Shown here piece after piece: positions 43,122-52,709 of a stretch of DNA of 64,000 nt. Below the pieces are notes generated by a model. That model made no database searches, was not told the DNA's origin, and saw nothing but the letters and a program-made list of their open reading frames with translations. The first letter of the stretch is position 1, and the number at the start of each line of letters is the position of its first letter. The translations under genes were made by a program, and so were the position numbers. The stretch spans positions 1-64,000 of the forward strand of contig JAEZTV010000030.1 of assembly GCA_023421245.1 (NCBI GenBank). Reading direction: 5' to 3'. The DNA comes from Bacillota bacterium (GTDB lineage: Bacteria; Bacillota; Clostridia; Oscillospirales; Ruminococcaceae).

Positions 43122-46049
43122 ATGATGGCAAAACGACTTTTGAGGGCTTGGGCAGGGCTGTGCGCCTTTTGTATTGTGCTCTCTGCCGGAGTGGGGGTGT
43201 ACGCCGACACCACCACAATGCAAAAGACACTGGGCGGCACCGAGCTGCGAGGCGTATTTGTGGATTCGTTTGCAAACAAGGATTTTCCCTCAAAGCCCGG
43301 TCTTAGCGAGAATGCGCTCAAGCAAGAGATTGATGCTATTCTTGCATCTGCGGCAAACAGCAAGCTCAATGCCGTATTCTTCAAGGTGTGCGCTTCGGGC
43401 GATGCCCTGTACGATTCCAGTGTGTTCCCCGTTTCGTATTATCTCACCGGCAAGCAAGGGGCTGCCCTTACGTTTGACCCGCTGCGCTACCTGTGCTCTG
43501 CGGCTGCAAAGCGCGGGATTCGTGTGTTTGCATGGATTGACCCCGTGCGCGCGACACTTGGTACGCCGGATGCAGACAACCTTGCGGCACTGCAGCGGTA
43601 CGTTGATCCCACACAGGGCTATCTCCCCCCGCAGCTTTCGTCGGCAAAGGGCAGTACTCTGCCGCAGAACAGCCTTGCAAGCCAAAGCCCTGCAGTGCAG
43701 CACCCCGAATATCTGATAAACGGCGACGGCGGCGCAAAGTACTACGACATCGCAAACCCTGCCGTGCGCAAGCTGTTTGCCGATTCAAGCGCTGAGCTTG
43801 TATCGGGTTATAAGATTGACGGAATACTGCTCGATACCGATGTATACCCCAAAAACCTTGATGATTCCACTTCTTACACAAAGTTTGGCGGAACGCGTTC
43901 AATCGATGAGTTTCGCAACGATAATGTCACGGCGCTTGTGAGCGAGGTATCCAAGCGGATTGCGGCAACCGACTCTTCAAAGTTTTTCGGGGTCGCCACC
44001 GCAAGCGATGCGTACAATCTTGACGATGCCTGCGATACCGCAGCATGGATTAGCGGCGGATTGATCGACTACATCATCCCACGCCTGTACACTGCCATTG
44101 GCTACGGCTCAGACGACTACAAAACACGCATTGAGGGATGGCAGAACGCAACCTACGGTACTCCTGTGCTTCTGATGCCTGCGCTCAACAGCGCTGCGGT
44201 AGGCGACATCAGCCAGTGCGGCGGCAGCTTTATGGACCCCGCGGAGCTGATGTACCAGATTATGATGGCGCGCAGCTGCTACAGCAACGGCCATGTATAC
44301 AGCGACAGCACCTCGCTGATGAAAAACCCGCTGGGGATGTTTGATAAAATTAACCGCATCTACCTAGACAGCACCGTAACCGACAAAACCGGATCGTTTA
44401 CCGTTAGCAGCAAGCTTGCTGTCACGCGCCCGAGCGGTAACATCTCGGTGAATACAAGCACCTATTTTATCATGGGTACCTCCAACCCCGATCAGGCGCT
44501 GTATGTCAACGGCAGAGAAGTCACCAACCGCACCGGCGGCGGTACCTTCGGTGTGTTTTTGGAGATTCCGGTGGGCAGCACTACTGTTACCGTCACGCAA
44601 GGGGAACAAACCATTACCCGCACCATTAAACGTGCCTCGACCACCACCGGTGTAAGCAAGATTACAAAGATTACGCAAAGCTCAATGCAGCCCTCCTCCA
44701 TGGGGGTTGTTGGGAGCGGCGATACCTATGAGGTTAAGTGCATTGCGCCGTCAGGCGGCGTGGTAACCGCCGAAATTGGCGGCAATGTATGCACCTTAAA
44801 GCAGGTTGCGGCTACGGCGGAAAACGGTGTGCCCGCCACCTATAAGGGCTCGCTTGCCGTAAGCGGTAATTATGCCGAGTCGCGCACCAGCAATATCGGC
44901 CAAGTCACCTATACGCTGCAGTATGGCGGTAAAACCACAACCTACGCCTCTACGGGAGATCTGTTCTACGTCGGCGCAAATACCACGCCCTCGGTACGCA
45001 TGCTCGATGACATTACACTGGTATTTAAAACCGCCGATGCCAACGATTCTATTACCAATCTGCGTAAAAACACCACCGATTATATCACAAGCGAAACCGA
45101 CACAATGTTTAAGCTTTCGATGGGTGGATATGTGAAAAAAACCGCCGTTACGATGGTGGAGGGTGAAACAGTTGTTTCCCCCGCCTTGAAAGAGGTTATT
45201 TTTGAGCCGGATAATGATGGGGAAGGATATATCATTAAGGGTGCCGCCGGTATTCCGTTTGCGCTTTCGCGGTCGGGCAACACGGTAAGTGTATCGTTGT
45301 ATAACTTAAAGGGCCTCAAAAACTTTGATGTCTCGCAAAGCCGGTTGTTCTCCTCCTGCACGGTGGAAGGACAGACAGCAGCCTTTACCATAAAAAGCGG
45401 CGCTGCGGTGTGGGGCTACAGCGTAAGCTATCGTGGCGATGACGCGGTGCTGTATTTTAAAAAGGCTCCTGCCCGCTCGGCAAACGCCGACAAGCCGCTT
45501 GCAGGCATTACCGTGCTGCTTGACCCCGGGCATGGCGGCGCTGACCCCGGCGCACTGGGGCCTGCCGGCGAGAAAGGTGCAATGGAAAAGCACCTGAATC
45601 TTGCCGTCTCGCAAAAGGCACGCACCTATCTGCAAGAGCTGGGCGCACAGGTATACCTGACCCGCCAGAGCGACAACGGTGCAACACTTGCCGACCGCGC
45701 TGGGCTCGGGGAAAAAATAAAGACCGACTTCTTTGTTTCGGTGCATATCAACAGCACGGCGGAATCGGCAAACTCCGGCAAATCCACCGGTGTGGAGGTA
45801 TATTATTACACCTCGGCATCCAGCACCCTTGCGCATAACCTATTAAACCAGTTATCCGGCCATACGGGACGCAAAGCGCGTAATGTGTACCGTTCTACCT
45901 ATGTGGTGACCCGCACCTACTACGCGCCTTCGGTGCTGTGCGAGCTTGGGTTTATGTCAAATCCCGCCGAATACGAGGAGATGCTCACCGCAAAGGATAT
46001 CGACAAAGCCGCCTACGCCATAGCTCAAGGTATTTTGAATAGCTTATAG
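43122..46049 (+). CDS. Secreted GH10-like hydrolase fused to N-acetylmuramoyl-L-alanine amidase
   Basis: 975 residues. A Sec signal peptide (about 1-29, ending VGVYA) leads to a glycosyl-hydrolase-10-like (GHL10/DUF187) barrel (about 35-400: RGVFVDSF, NAVFFKVCASGDALYDS, RGIRVFAWIDP, DGILLDTDVYP). A beta-rich middle (about 410-790) looks like Ig-like or AMIN-type modules. The C-terminal Amidase_3 domain (from LLDPGHGGADPGA near residue 800) has zinc ligands His and Glu (LNLAVS, HINST) and the ending CELGFMSNPAEYE. It should cut peptidoglycan at the cell wall. AAGGAGG precedes ATG 43122. The last codons start a 57-bp tandem repeat. Confidence 0.9.
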   Translation: MMAKRLLRAWAGLCAFCIVLSAGVGVYADTTTMQKTLGGTELRGVFVDSFANKDFPSKPGLSENALKQEIDAILASAANSKLNAVFFKVCASGDALYDSSVFPVSYYLTGKQGAALTFDPLRYLCSAAAKRGIRVFAWIDPVRATLGTPDADNLAALQRYVDPTQGYLPPQLSSAKGSTLPQNSLASQSPAVQHPEYLINGDGGAKYYDIANPAVRKLFADSSAELVSGYKIDGILLDTDVYPKNLDDSTSYTKFGGTRSIDEFRNDNVTALVSEVSKRIAATDSSKFFGVATASDAYNLDDACDTAAWISGGLIDYIIPRLYTAIGYGSDDYKTRIEGWQNATYGTPVLLMPALNSAAVGDISQCGGSFMDPAELMYQIMMARSCYSNGHVYSDSTSLMKNPLGMFDKINRIYLDSTVTDKTGSFTVSSKLAVTRPSGNISVNTSTYFIMGTSNPDQALYVNGREVTNRTGGGTFGVFLEIPVGSTTVTVTQGEQTITRTIKRASTTTGVSKITKITQSSMQPSSMGVVGSGDTYEVKCIAPSGGVVTAEIGGNVCTLKQVAATAENGVPATYKGSLAVSGNYAESRTSNIGQVTYTLQYGGKTTTYASTGDLFYVGANTTPSVRMLDDITLVFKTADANDSITNLRKNTTDYITSETDTMFKLSMGGYVKKTAVTMVEGETVVSPALKEVIFEPDNDGEGYIIKGAAGIPFALSRSGNTVSVSLYNLKGLKNFDVSQSRLFSSCTVEGQTAAFTIKSGAAVWGYSVSYRGDDAVLYFKKAPARSANADKPLAGITVLLDPGHGGADPGALGPAGEKGAMEKHLNLAVSQKARTYLQELGAQVYLTRQSDNGATLADRAGLGEKIKTDFFVSVHINSTAESANSGKSTGVEVYYYTSASSTLAHNLLNQLSGHTGRKARNVYRSTYVVTRTYYAPSVLCELGFMSNPAEYEEMLTAKDIDKAAYAIAQGILNSL

Positions 46050-46259
46050 CCTTTCGCCATACCTCGTACCTTGAGCTTGCTCAATGGCATTTTGAATAGC
46101 TTATAGCCTTTCGTCACACCTCGTACCTTGAGCTTGCTCAATGGTATCTTGAATAGCTTATAGTCTTTCGCCACACCTCGTACCTTGAGCTTGCTCAATG
46201 GCATTTTAAACAGCCTATAAATTTCACCATGCTTCGTGCCCCCAGCTTGCTCGGCAGTA
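46032..46259 (+). repeat. 57-bp tandem repeat overlapping the amidase stop
   Basis: Units begin at 46032, 46089, 46146 and (degenerate) 46203, an exact 57-bp period. The first unit includes the final codons and the TAG stop of the amidase gene; each later good unit repeats that codon context. Each carries a TTGAGC/GCTCAA hairpin. 57 is divisible by three, so read-through would stay in frame but meet TAG in every unit. Confidence 0.9.
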
Positions 46260-46349
46260 CACTTTACTTAATAGTTTATACGCCCTGCAGCAATATGCAG
46301 GGTAAGCTCTGCACGGTATTGGTATAAACGCCGTGTTCACTACATAATT

Positions 46350-46386
46350 TTGACCTGAGAGCGTCTTGCTCTCAGGTCAATTTTTG
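46350..46386 (+). terminator. Terminator downstream of the amidase gene
   Basis: TTGACCTGAGAGC (46350-46362) pairs perfectly with GCTCTCAGGTCAA (46368-46380), followed by TTTTTG. About 300 bp after the stop codon, so the mRNA would have a long 3' tail with the tandem repeats. Confidence 0.85.
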
Positions 46387-46394
46387 CTTAGAAC

Positions 46395-46457
46395 GGAAAG
46401 TTAACTTGACATTTTCCGCACATCTGTTATGCTGTATATGGAAAGCTTACTTTACAT
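46395..46457 (+). promoter_or_regulatory. Promoter and direct repeats before the HTH gene
   Basis: -35 TTGACA (46406-46411), 16-bp spacer, -10 TATGCT (46428-46433). An 18-bp direct repeat GGAAAG-TAACTT-ACAT with few mismatches lies at 46395-46412 (over the -35) and 46440-46457 (after the -10). It is a plausible operator for the small HTH protein encoded downstream. Confidence 0.55.
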
Positions 46458-46472
46458 CCATGAAGGTGAAGC

Positions 46473-46685
46473 ATGAAAAACAAACTAGAGGAACTGCGCA
46501 AGCAGCGTAACATTTCGCAAGAGGAGCTTGCCGACCGGCTTGGCGTATCGCGCCAGACCATCGGCTCGTTGGAAAACGGGCGGTACAATCCGTCTATCCT
46601 GCTGGCCTTTCGCATCGCACGGTTTTTTAGCCTAAGCATTGAAGAAATTTTCTTATATGAGGAGAGTGGTTGTGATGAAGAATAG
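46473..46685 (+). CDS. Small Xre/HTH_3 transcriptional regulator
   Basis: 70 residues, consisting only of a Cro/C1-type helix-turn-helix (ISQEELADRLGVSRQTIGSLENGRYNPSILLAFRIARFF). GAAGGTG lies before the ATG. It overlaps the next gene by 11 bp. Such pairs of a small HTH and a membrane protein are frequent in Clostridia. Confidence 0.92.
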   Translation: MKNKLEELRKQRNISQEELADRLGVSRQTIGSLENGRYNPSILLAFRIARFFSLSIEEIFLYEESGCDEE

Positions 46686-47094
46686 AATTGTGTTGTTTTG
46701 CATTCTGCTGCTGGTCGGGATTGGCTTGGTGTTGGTCGGGGGCTTTGTGTTTGCTGATGAGGCGTATAAAACCGCCTCTGGCGTATGTATCGGTGCAGGG
46801 GCAGGACTCACTGGGCTTAGCCTTGCATCACTCATCACGTCAGTGATTATGCTGCGCCACCCCGAACACCTGCGCCGTCAGCAGATTGAAGAAACGGACG
46901 AACGCAACGCCATTATCAACGATAAGGCAAAGGGCAAGGGCTTTGATGCGATGTCGTTTATATACGGCACCGCCATGCTGATTTGTGTGTTACTTGACGT
47001 AAGCCTTGCGGTAATTCTCGTGATGGTTACGGCGTTTCTTGCGGTGTATGGCGTGCAGATCTACTACCTTGCGAAATATTCGAAGGAGATGTAG
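46675..47094 (+). CDS. Small membrane protein (DUF2178-like)
   Basis: 139 residues with four membrane helices (about 5-25, 35-58, 85-105, 110-130) and the polar loop RRQQIEETDERNAIINDKAKGK, whose ETDERN motif is typical of the DUF2178-like partners of small HTH regulators. ATG 46675 follows GAGGAG and overlaps the end of the HTH gene. It may sequester or modulate the regulator; that is inference. Confidence 0.82.
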   Translation: MKNRIVLFCILLLVGIGLVLVGGFVFADEAYKTASGVCIGAGAGLTGLSLASLITSVIMLRHPEHLRRQQIEETDERNAIINDKAKGKGFDAMSFIYGTAMLICVLLDVSLAVILVMVTAFLAVYGVQIYYLAKYSKEM

Positions 47095-47222
47095 CGCTGC
47101 ACAAAGCATATTTTTCACTGCAATGCGCTAAAGAGCTTGACACCCCAACGCACAGCATTTATAGTGATTTAGGAACCGTTTTCACGGTGAATACAACGCT
47201 TTTTTGAATGAGGTGCAAGACT

Positions 47223-48605
47223 TTGAGCAACCAGAATGGACAGAATATGCGCATCGAGCGTGACTCGATGGGCGAGGTTGCGGTACCAAGCGACCGCTAC
47301 TGGGCCGCACAAACCCAGCGCAGTTTTGAGAATTTTAGAATCGGCACCGAGAAGATGCCGATTGAGATCATCCGCGCGTTTGCGGTGTTAAAAAAGGCGT
47401 GTGCGCTTGCAAACACAAGCTTAGAAAAACTTGACAGCAAGCGCGCAGACTTCATCGCACAGGTATGTGATGAAATTCTTGAAGGCGAGCTTGACACCCA
47501 CTTTCCGCTTGCTGTATGGCAGACGGGCAGCGGCACGCAGACCAACATGAACGCAAACGAGGTCATTGCAAACCGGGCAAACGAGCTGTGCGGCGAAAGG
47601 CTTTTGCATCCCAATGACCATGTGAATATGTCGCAAAGCTCCAACGACACCTTCCCCACCGCCATGCACATTGCGGCGGTTACCACTATCAAGCAGCAGC
47701 TTATCCCGTCGCTTGATACACTGATTACAACCTTTTTGCGCCTGGAGCGGGAAAACGGTGATGTAGTAAAAACAGGGCGCACCCATCTGCAGGATGCCAC
47801 CCCCATTACGTTTGCGCAGGAGATCAGCGGCTGGCGCGCGATGCTGGAAACCGCCCGGGATATGATAAGCGCCTCTTTACCCCCGCTGATGCAGCTTGCA
47901 CTTGGCGGCACGGCGGTCGGCACGGGACTCAACGCACCCAAGGGCTTTGCCGAAGAGGCAGCCGCGCAGATTGCGGCACTCACCGGCGAACCGTTTGTCA
48001 CGGCACACAACAAGTTCCACTCCCTTACCGCAAAAGACGAGCTGGTGTTCGCGCACGGTGCGCTCAAGGCGCTTGCCGCAAATCTTATGAAGATTGCAAA
48101 CGACGTACGCTTACTTGCAAGCGGTCCGCGCTGCGGTCTGGGTGAAATCTTTATCCCCGAAAACGAGCCGGGCAGTTCGATTATGCCGGGCAAGGTTAAC
48201 CCCACACAGTGCGAGGCGGTAACAATGGTTGCCGTGCAGGTGATGGCAAACGATGTGGCTGTCGGGCTTGCGGCTTCGCAGGGCAACTTTGAGCTTAACG
48301 TATTTATGCCGGTGTGCATCTATAACTTTTTGCAGTCGGTGCGTTTGCTTGCGGATGCGATGCGCTCGTTTCACGACCGCTGCGCCGTGGGCATTACCCC
48401 AAACCACGAAAGGATGGCGCATAATCTGCACCGGTCGCTGATGCTGGTGACGGCGCTCTCTCCTCACATCGGCTACGACAATGCCGCGGCGTGCGCAAAG
48501 TATGCCTACGAGCACGACACCTCGCTGCGCGAGGCCGCCCTGACACTTGGGCTTTTGACCGCCGAACAGTTTGACATGGTGTTCCATCCCGAAGAGATGG
48601 TTTAG
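47223..48605 (+). CDS. fumC: Class II fumarate hydratase
   Basis: Interconverts fumarate and malate. 460 residues with the family motifs [38 protein letters not shown] and the signature [11 protein letters not shown]. The start TTG 47223 is seven bases after GAGGTG; an ATG at 47208 would overlap this site, and an internal ATG (MRIERDSMG) also matches family N termini. It lies 38 bp before the malic enzyme gene, so fumarate can go to malate and then pyruvate. Confidence 0.95.
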   Translation: MSNQNGQNMRIERDSMGEVAVPSDRYWAAQTQRSFENFRIGTEKMPIEIIRAFAVLKKACALANTSLEKLDSKRADFIAQVCDEILEGELDTHFPLAVWQTGSGTQTNMNANEVIANRANELCGERLLHPNDHVNMSQSSNDTFPTAMHIAAVTTIKQQLIPSLDTLITTFLRLERENGDVVKTGRTHLQDATPITFAQEISGWRAMLETARDMISASLPPLMQLALGGTAVGTGLNAPKGFAEEAAAQIAALTGEPFVTAHNKFHSLTAKDELVFAHGALKALAANLMKIANDVRLLASGPRCGLGEIFIPENEPGSSIMPGKVNPTQCEAVTMVAVQVMANDVAVGLAASQGNFELNVFMPVCIYNFLQSVRLLADAMRSFHDRCAVGITPNHERMAHNLHRSLMLVTALSPHIGYDNAAACAKYAYEHDTSLREAALTLGLLTAEQFDMVFHPEEMV

Positions 48606-48643
48606 CCCTGCCCGATTCTAACCTGTAAAGGAAGTCATTGTAC

Positions 48644-49813
48644 ATGGATATTAATAAACAATCGCTTGACCTGCACTACAAGCTGCGCGGAAAGATTGAG
48701 GTTGTTTCGCGCAGCGCCATTAATACACCCGAGGAGCTTTCACTGCTATACACCCCCGGCGTTGCCGAGCCTTGCCGCGTTATTGCGGGGGATTATAATA
48801 AATCGTTTGAGCTGACGCGTCGTTCAAACCTTGTCGCCGTCATTACCGATGGCTCTGCCGTGCTGGGACTGGGCGATATCGGCCCCGCCGCAGGCATGCC
48901 GGTGATGGAGGGCAAATGCGCACTGTTTAAGGAGTTTGGCGGTGTGGACGCTTTTCCCCTTTGCGTTGACACTAAGGATGTCGATAAGCTGGTGGAGACT
49001 ATTTATTTGATCTCTAAAAGCTTTGGGGGCATCAACCTTGAGGATATTGCCGCGCCCCGCTGCTTTGAGGTAGAGCGCAAGCTAAAAGAGCTGTGCGATA
49101 TCCCTGTGTTCCACGATGATCAGCACGGTACCGCCATTGTCGTTGCCGCTGCGCTGCTTAATGCCGTGAAGCTGACCGGCAAGACGATGGGCAAGCTTAA
49201 GATTGTCATCAACGGCGCGGGCGCCGCAGGTATTGCGATTGGTAACCTGCTTCTTTCCATGGGCTTTGGCAACGTTGTAATGTGCGATATCGGTGGAATT
49301 ATCTGCGCGGGGGACGATAACCTGACCGCGCCGCAGGCAGAGATTGCAAAGATCTCAAACCTCGGCCATGAGCGCGGATGCCTGGCAGACGCACTGCGCG
49401 GCGCCGACGTGTTTGTGGGCGTCTCTCGCCCCGGGCTTGTTACCGCCGAGATGGTTAGGGCCATGAACGGCGGCATCGTGCTTGCAATGGCAAACCCCAC
49501 CCCTGAGATTATGCCGGATGAAGCCAGACACGGGGGAGCACTTGTGGTGGGAACAGGCCGATCCGACTTTGCCAACCAGATCAATAACGTTCTCGTATTC
49601 CCCGGCATCTTCAAGGGAGCGCTTGCCGTACGCGCAAAGAGTATTACCGAAAGCATGAAGCAGCGTGCGGCGTACGCAATCGCGGAGCTGGTATCTGACG
49701 AGGAGCTGTGCGCCGACTATATTATTCCAAGCGCACTGAATAAAAAGGTGGCTGACGCCGTGGCCGGCGCGGTAGCGGACGACGCCATGAAACACGGCGA
49801 GGCGCGTATCTAA
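48644..49813 (+). CDS. NAD(P)-dependent malic enzyme
   Basis: Oxidatively decarboxylates malate to pyruvate. 389 residues (the short bacterial form): [37 protein letters not shown] (metal site) and the Rossmann motif [16 protein letters not shown] 48644 follows AAGGA at 11 bases; a TTG six bases upstream is also possible. Makes an operon with fumC for fumarate/malate use and pyruvate supply. Confidence 0.95.
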   Translation: MDINKQSLDLHYKLRGKIEVVSRSAINTPEELSLLYTPGVAEPCRVIAGDYNKSFELTRRSNLVAVITDGSAVLGLGDIGPAAGMPVMEGKCALFKEFGGVDAFPLCVDTKDVDKLVETIYLISKSFGGINLEDIAAPRCFEVERKLKELCDIPVFHDDQHGTAIVVAAALLNAVKLTGKTMGKLKIVINGAGAAGIAIGNLLLSMGFGNVVMCDIGGIICAGDDNLTAPQAEIAKISNLGHERGCLADALRGADVFVGVSRPGLVTAEMVRAMNGGIVLAMANPTPEIMPDEARHGGALVVGTGRSDFANQINNVLVFPGIFKGALAVRAKSITESMKQRAAYAIAELVSDEELCADYIIPSALNKKVADAVAGAVADDAMKHGEARI

Positions 49814-49868
49814 TACCACCCCTTGTCGCCCTTCAGTCGGACTAGATAGCATGACTGCATAGCACAAA

Positions 49869-49896
49869 AAAGGACATCCGGATGCGGATGTCCTTT
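49869..49896. terminator. Bidirectional terminator between malic enzyme and acetate kinase genes
   Basis: AAAGGACATCCG (49869-49880) pairs perfectly with CGGATGTCCTTT (49885-49896). On the minus strand TTTTTT follows, so it terminates ackA; on plus it also closes the fumC operon. Confidence 0.85.
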
Positions 49897-49913
49897 GCAT
49901 TATACCAATAATA

Positions 49914-51116
49914 TTAGCCTCTGGATACAATCTCAACAGTGTCTCTCGCTATGGTCAGCTCCTCGTTGGTGGGTACAATCCATATGCGAACGCGGGAATC
50001 ATCGGCGCTGATTTCGTGCTCTTTGCCGTTAAACTGTACGTTTTTGTCGCCGGACAGCCGAATGCCCAAAAACTCCATATGTTCGCAAACCTCACGACGC
50101 AGGTCATCGGAGTTTTCGCCGATACCGCCGGTAAATGCAATGGCGTCGAGTCCGCCCATTGCGGCGGCGTAGGCACCGATGTATTTTTTAATCTGATAGC
50201 GAACCATCGTAAGTGCAAGCCGTGCACGTTTGTTGCCCGATTCGGCGGCAGCGCGCATATCACGGTCATCACTGGTTACACCCGAGATGCCAAGGTAACC
50301 CGACTCTTTGTTTAAAATATCGCTTAGCTGCTTGCCGGTGAGGTTCTCCTTTTCTGCAATAAAGGTAACCACCGACGGGTCGAGTGAGCCGGAGCGCGTA
50401 CCCATTACAATACCGCCCAATGGGGTAAAGCCCATGCTGGTATCTACCGATCTGCCTCCGTCTACCGCAGTGATAGAGGAACCGTTGCCGATATGGCAGG
50501 TGATGATTTTAAGCTCTTTGGGGGCTTTGCCAAGCAGCTTTGCAAGGCGGGCACTTACATATCGATGCGAGGTGCCATGAAAGCCGTAACGGCGGATATT
50601 GTATTTTTTATAATACTCATAGGGAACACCAAACATATACGCCTTTTCGGGCATGGTCTGATGGAATGCGGTATCAAACACCACAACCTGAGGAATCTCT
50701 TTGCCCAGCACCTTCTGACAGGCACGGATTGCCAGCACATGCGCAGGATTGTGCAGGGGTGCAAGGTCGGCAATCTCCTCAATGGTATCTACCACACTGT
50801 CGGTAACGAGTACCGATTCGGTAAAACGCTCTGCGCCCTGCACCACACGGTGGCCAACCGCAGAGACCTCTTTCATATCCTCGATAACCTTACCTTCCCC
50901 GCTGGTAAGTACCTCGGTCAACTTCATAAACGCTTCGGCATGGGTGGGAAAATCAACCTTCTCTGCAATTACCCTACCATCCGTCGTTTTATGAGTAATA
51001 AAACCATCGACGCCAATCTTTTCACAGTTTCCCTTCGCAATTACCTGCTCATTCTCCATGTTAATAAGCTGGTATTTCAGCGACGAGCTGCCCGCGTTGA
51101 TTACCAATACCTTCAT
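49914..51116 (-). CDS. ackA: Acetate kinase
   Basis: Transfers phosphate from acetyl-phosphate to ADP, the ATP-yielding last step of acetate fermentation. 400 residues with NAGSSSLKYQL at the N terminus, VFDTAFHQTMP, YGFHGTSHRYV, HIGNGSSITA and FTGGIGENS. GGAGG precedes the ATG. No pta is adjacent. The leader contains alternative hairpins (51165-51203). Confidence 0.97.
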   Translation of the reverse strand: MKVLVINAGSSSLKYQLINMENEQVIAKGNCEKIGVDGFITHKTTDGRVIAEKVDFPTHAEAFMKLTEVLTSGEGKVIEDMKEVSAVGHRVVQGAERFTESVLVTDSVVDTIEEIADLAPLHNPAHVLAIRACQKVLGKEIPQVVVFDTAFHQTMPEKAYMFGVPYEYYKKYNIRRYGFHGTSHRYVSARLAKLLGKAPKELKIITCHIGNGSSITAVDGGRSVDTSMGFTPLGGIVMGTRSGSLDPSVVTFIAEKENLTGKQLSDILNKESGYLGISGVTSDDRDMRAAAESGNKRARLALTMVRYQIKKYIGAYAAAMGGLDAIAFTGGIGENSDDLRREVCEHMEFLGIRLSGDKNVQFNGKEHEISADDSRVRIWIVPTNEELTIARDTVEIVSRG

Positions 51117-51164
51117 TCTTTCTCCTCCGATTAAAATATAATGCTACGTTGTTTTTGGAAAGAT

Positions 51165-51203
51165 GTACAATGTGCAGTATACATTGTACACGGTGCATTG
51201 TAC
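51165..51203 (-). promoter_or_regulatory. Alternative-hairpin element in the ackA leader
   Basis: In the minus-strand RNA two copies of GTACAATG (from 51203 and 51189) can each pair with a single CATTGTAC (51172-51165), so two hairpins compete. It lies about 50 bp before the ackA start. No riboswitch class is recognised. Confidence 0.4.
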
Positions 51204-51447
51204 ATAGATAGAACTTACCCAGTATGCGGCGCATATAGAGTGTGTATACTCTAAGTGGGTAACAATACAGTAATAGTATAACCCAAGCGGCGTACAAACG
51301 AAAAAAAGCCCGCAGGCTTGACACACAACCACCAAACTATATATTATTACAATATAGATGAAAATTCAAGTTATAATTGAAAAAACACGTTTTATTCTGC
51401 TTTTATAGTCATTGCGTGTGTTGTTTCTGATTTTTTGGAGTGATGAT
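51204..51447. other. Intergenic region between ackA and tmcAL
   Basis: Divergent promoters must lie here. On the minus strand TATACT (about 51278-51273) is a possible -10; no full pair is convincing on the plus strand. AT-rich, no gene seen. Confidence 0.4.
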
Positions 51448-52638
51448 ATGCACATCTCCGGAATCATAGCGGAATACAATCCGTTTCATAACGGACATGC
51501 GTACCAAATAGACACCGCACGTGCTTTGGGTGCAACCCATATAGTTGCGGTGCTGGGCGGTGCGTTTACCCAGCGCGGCGAATGTGCGGCGGTGGATAAA
51601 TTTGTGCGTGCAAGAGCAGCTCTGCTTGGCGGTGCCGACCTTGTGATCGAGCTTCCGCTGCCCTACGCAGTGTCGTCTGCCGAACGGTTTGCCTTTGGCG
51701 GCATTTCGCTGCTTGACGCGCTCGGCTGCGTTAACACGCTGGTGTTCGGCAGTGAGAGTGCGGATATCTCTTTGCTTACGCAGGCGGCAAAAGCGCTTGA
51801 TGACACGTCGTTTCCGGCCGCGCTCAAAGAGCACCTGCGGCATGGGTTGGTTTTTCCCAAGGCGCGGCAGCTTGCTCTGGCGCAGACAGCGGATGCCAAC
51901 TGCGCTGCGCTGCTTTCGCAGCCCAACAACATCCTTGGCATAGAATACATTAAATGGCTGTTGCGCAAAAACAGTGCCATCACACCTGTTGCCATTGCAC
52001 GGACAGGTGCACATCACGGCAGTGATGTGACAAGTGATGATATCGCATCCGCCTCGCTGATTCGCAAACGGATGCATGCGGGGCAGGTGTGGCAGACGTA
52101 TGTTCCCGCGCAGGCGGCGGTGCTGTACGCAGACGAGCTTGCAAAAGGGCACGCGCCCTGCTCACTTGTGCCTCTGGAACGCGCAATCCTTGCACGGCTG
52201 CGCATCATTCGCCGTGAGGAGCTGCTTTCATTGCCCGATGTTACCGAAGGTCTGGAGTGGCGTATTCTTAAGGCTGTTCACACCGCGCAAAGTCTGGATG
52301 AGCTGTACGGCTTGATTAAAACCAAACGGTATACCCTTTCGCGCATTCGCCGAATTGTTTTGTGCGCGTACCTTGGCATCACCTCCGAGCTGCAAAGGAC
52401 AGACCCGCCCTACCTGCGCATCCTCGGCTTTAACGAGCGCGGCAGGGAGATTCTTTCCCGCGCAAAAGACACCGTGGCACTGCCGATGCAAACCGGTCTT
52501 GCGCGTTGTGCTAAGTTGTCTGATGCCGCGGCCCGCTTTGCGGGTTTAGAGGCCGGCGCCACCGATCTTTTCGGACTATGTTCCCCGCAAATCCGCCCCT
52601 GCGGTCTTGACTTTACAGCAAAGCCTGTCATAATATAA
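51448..52638 (+). CDS. tmcAL: tRNA(Met) cytidine acetate ligase TmcAL
   Basis: Makes N4-acetylcytidine at the wobble base of elongator tRNA-Met using acetate and ATP. 396 residues; IIAEYNPFHNGH carries the HxGH nucleotidyltransferase motif (residues 14-17), and LPLPYAVSSAERFAFG and FGSES follow the YlbM/TmcAL family. ATG 51448 follows GGAG. Its acetate use is neatly placed opposite acetate kinase, although this may be chance. Confidence 0.93.
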   Translation: MHISGIIAEYNPFHNGHAYQIDTARALGATHIVAVLGGAFTQRGECAAVDKFVRARAALLGGADLVIELPLPYAVSSAERFAFGGISLLDALGCVNTLVFGSESADISLLTQAAKALDDTSFPAALKEHLRHGLVFPKARQLALAQTADANCAALLSQPNNILGIEYIKWLLRKNSAITPVAIARTGAHHGSDVTSDDIASASLIRKRMHAGQVWQTYVPAQAAVLYADELAKGHAPCSLVPLERAILARLRIIRREELLSLPDVTEGLEWRILKAVHTAQSLDELYGLIKTKRYTLSRIRRIVLCAYLGITSELQRTDPPYLRILGFNERGREILSRAKDTVALPMQTGLARCAKLSDAAARFAGLEAGATDLFGLCSPQIRPCGLDFTAKPVII

Positions 52639-52709
52639 TTGTAAATTCAACCACGTTGTGATACATTTTTATGCCGTGAGAATTATTGCACGGCGGAAGG
52701 AGCAAAACT

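Noticed and set aside
46050..46210. Amidase gene extended through the 57-bp repeats
   Set aside because: Each unit contains an in-frame TAG stop, so read-through would not yield a longer protein without suppression.
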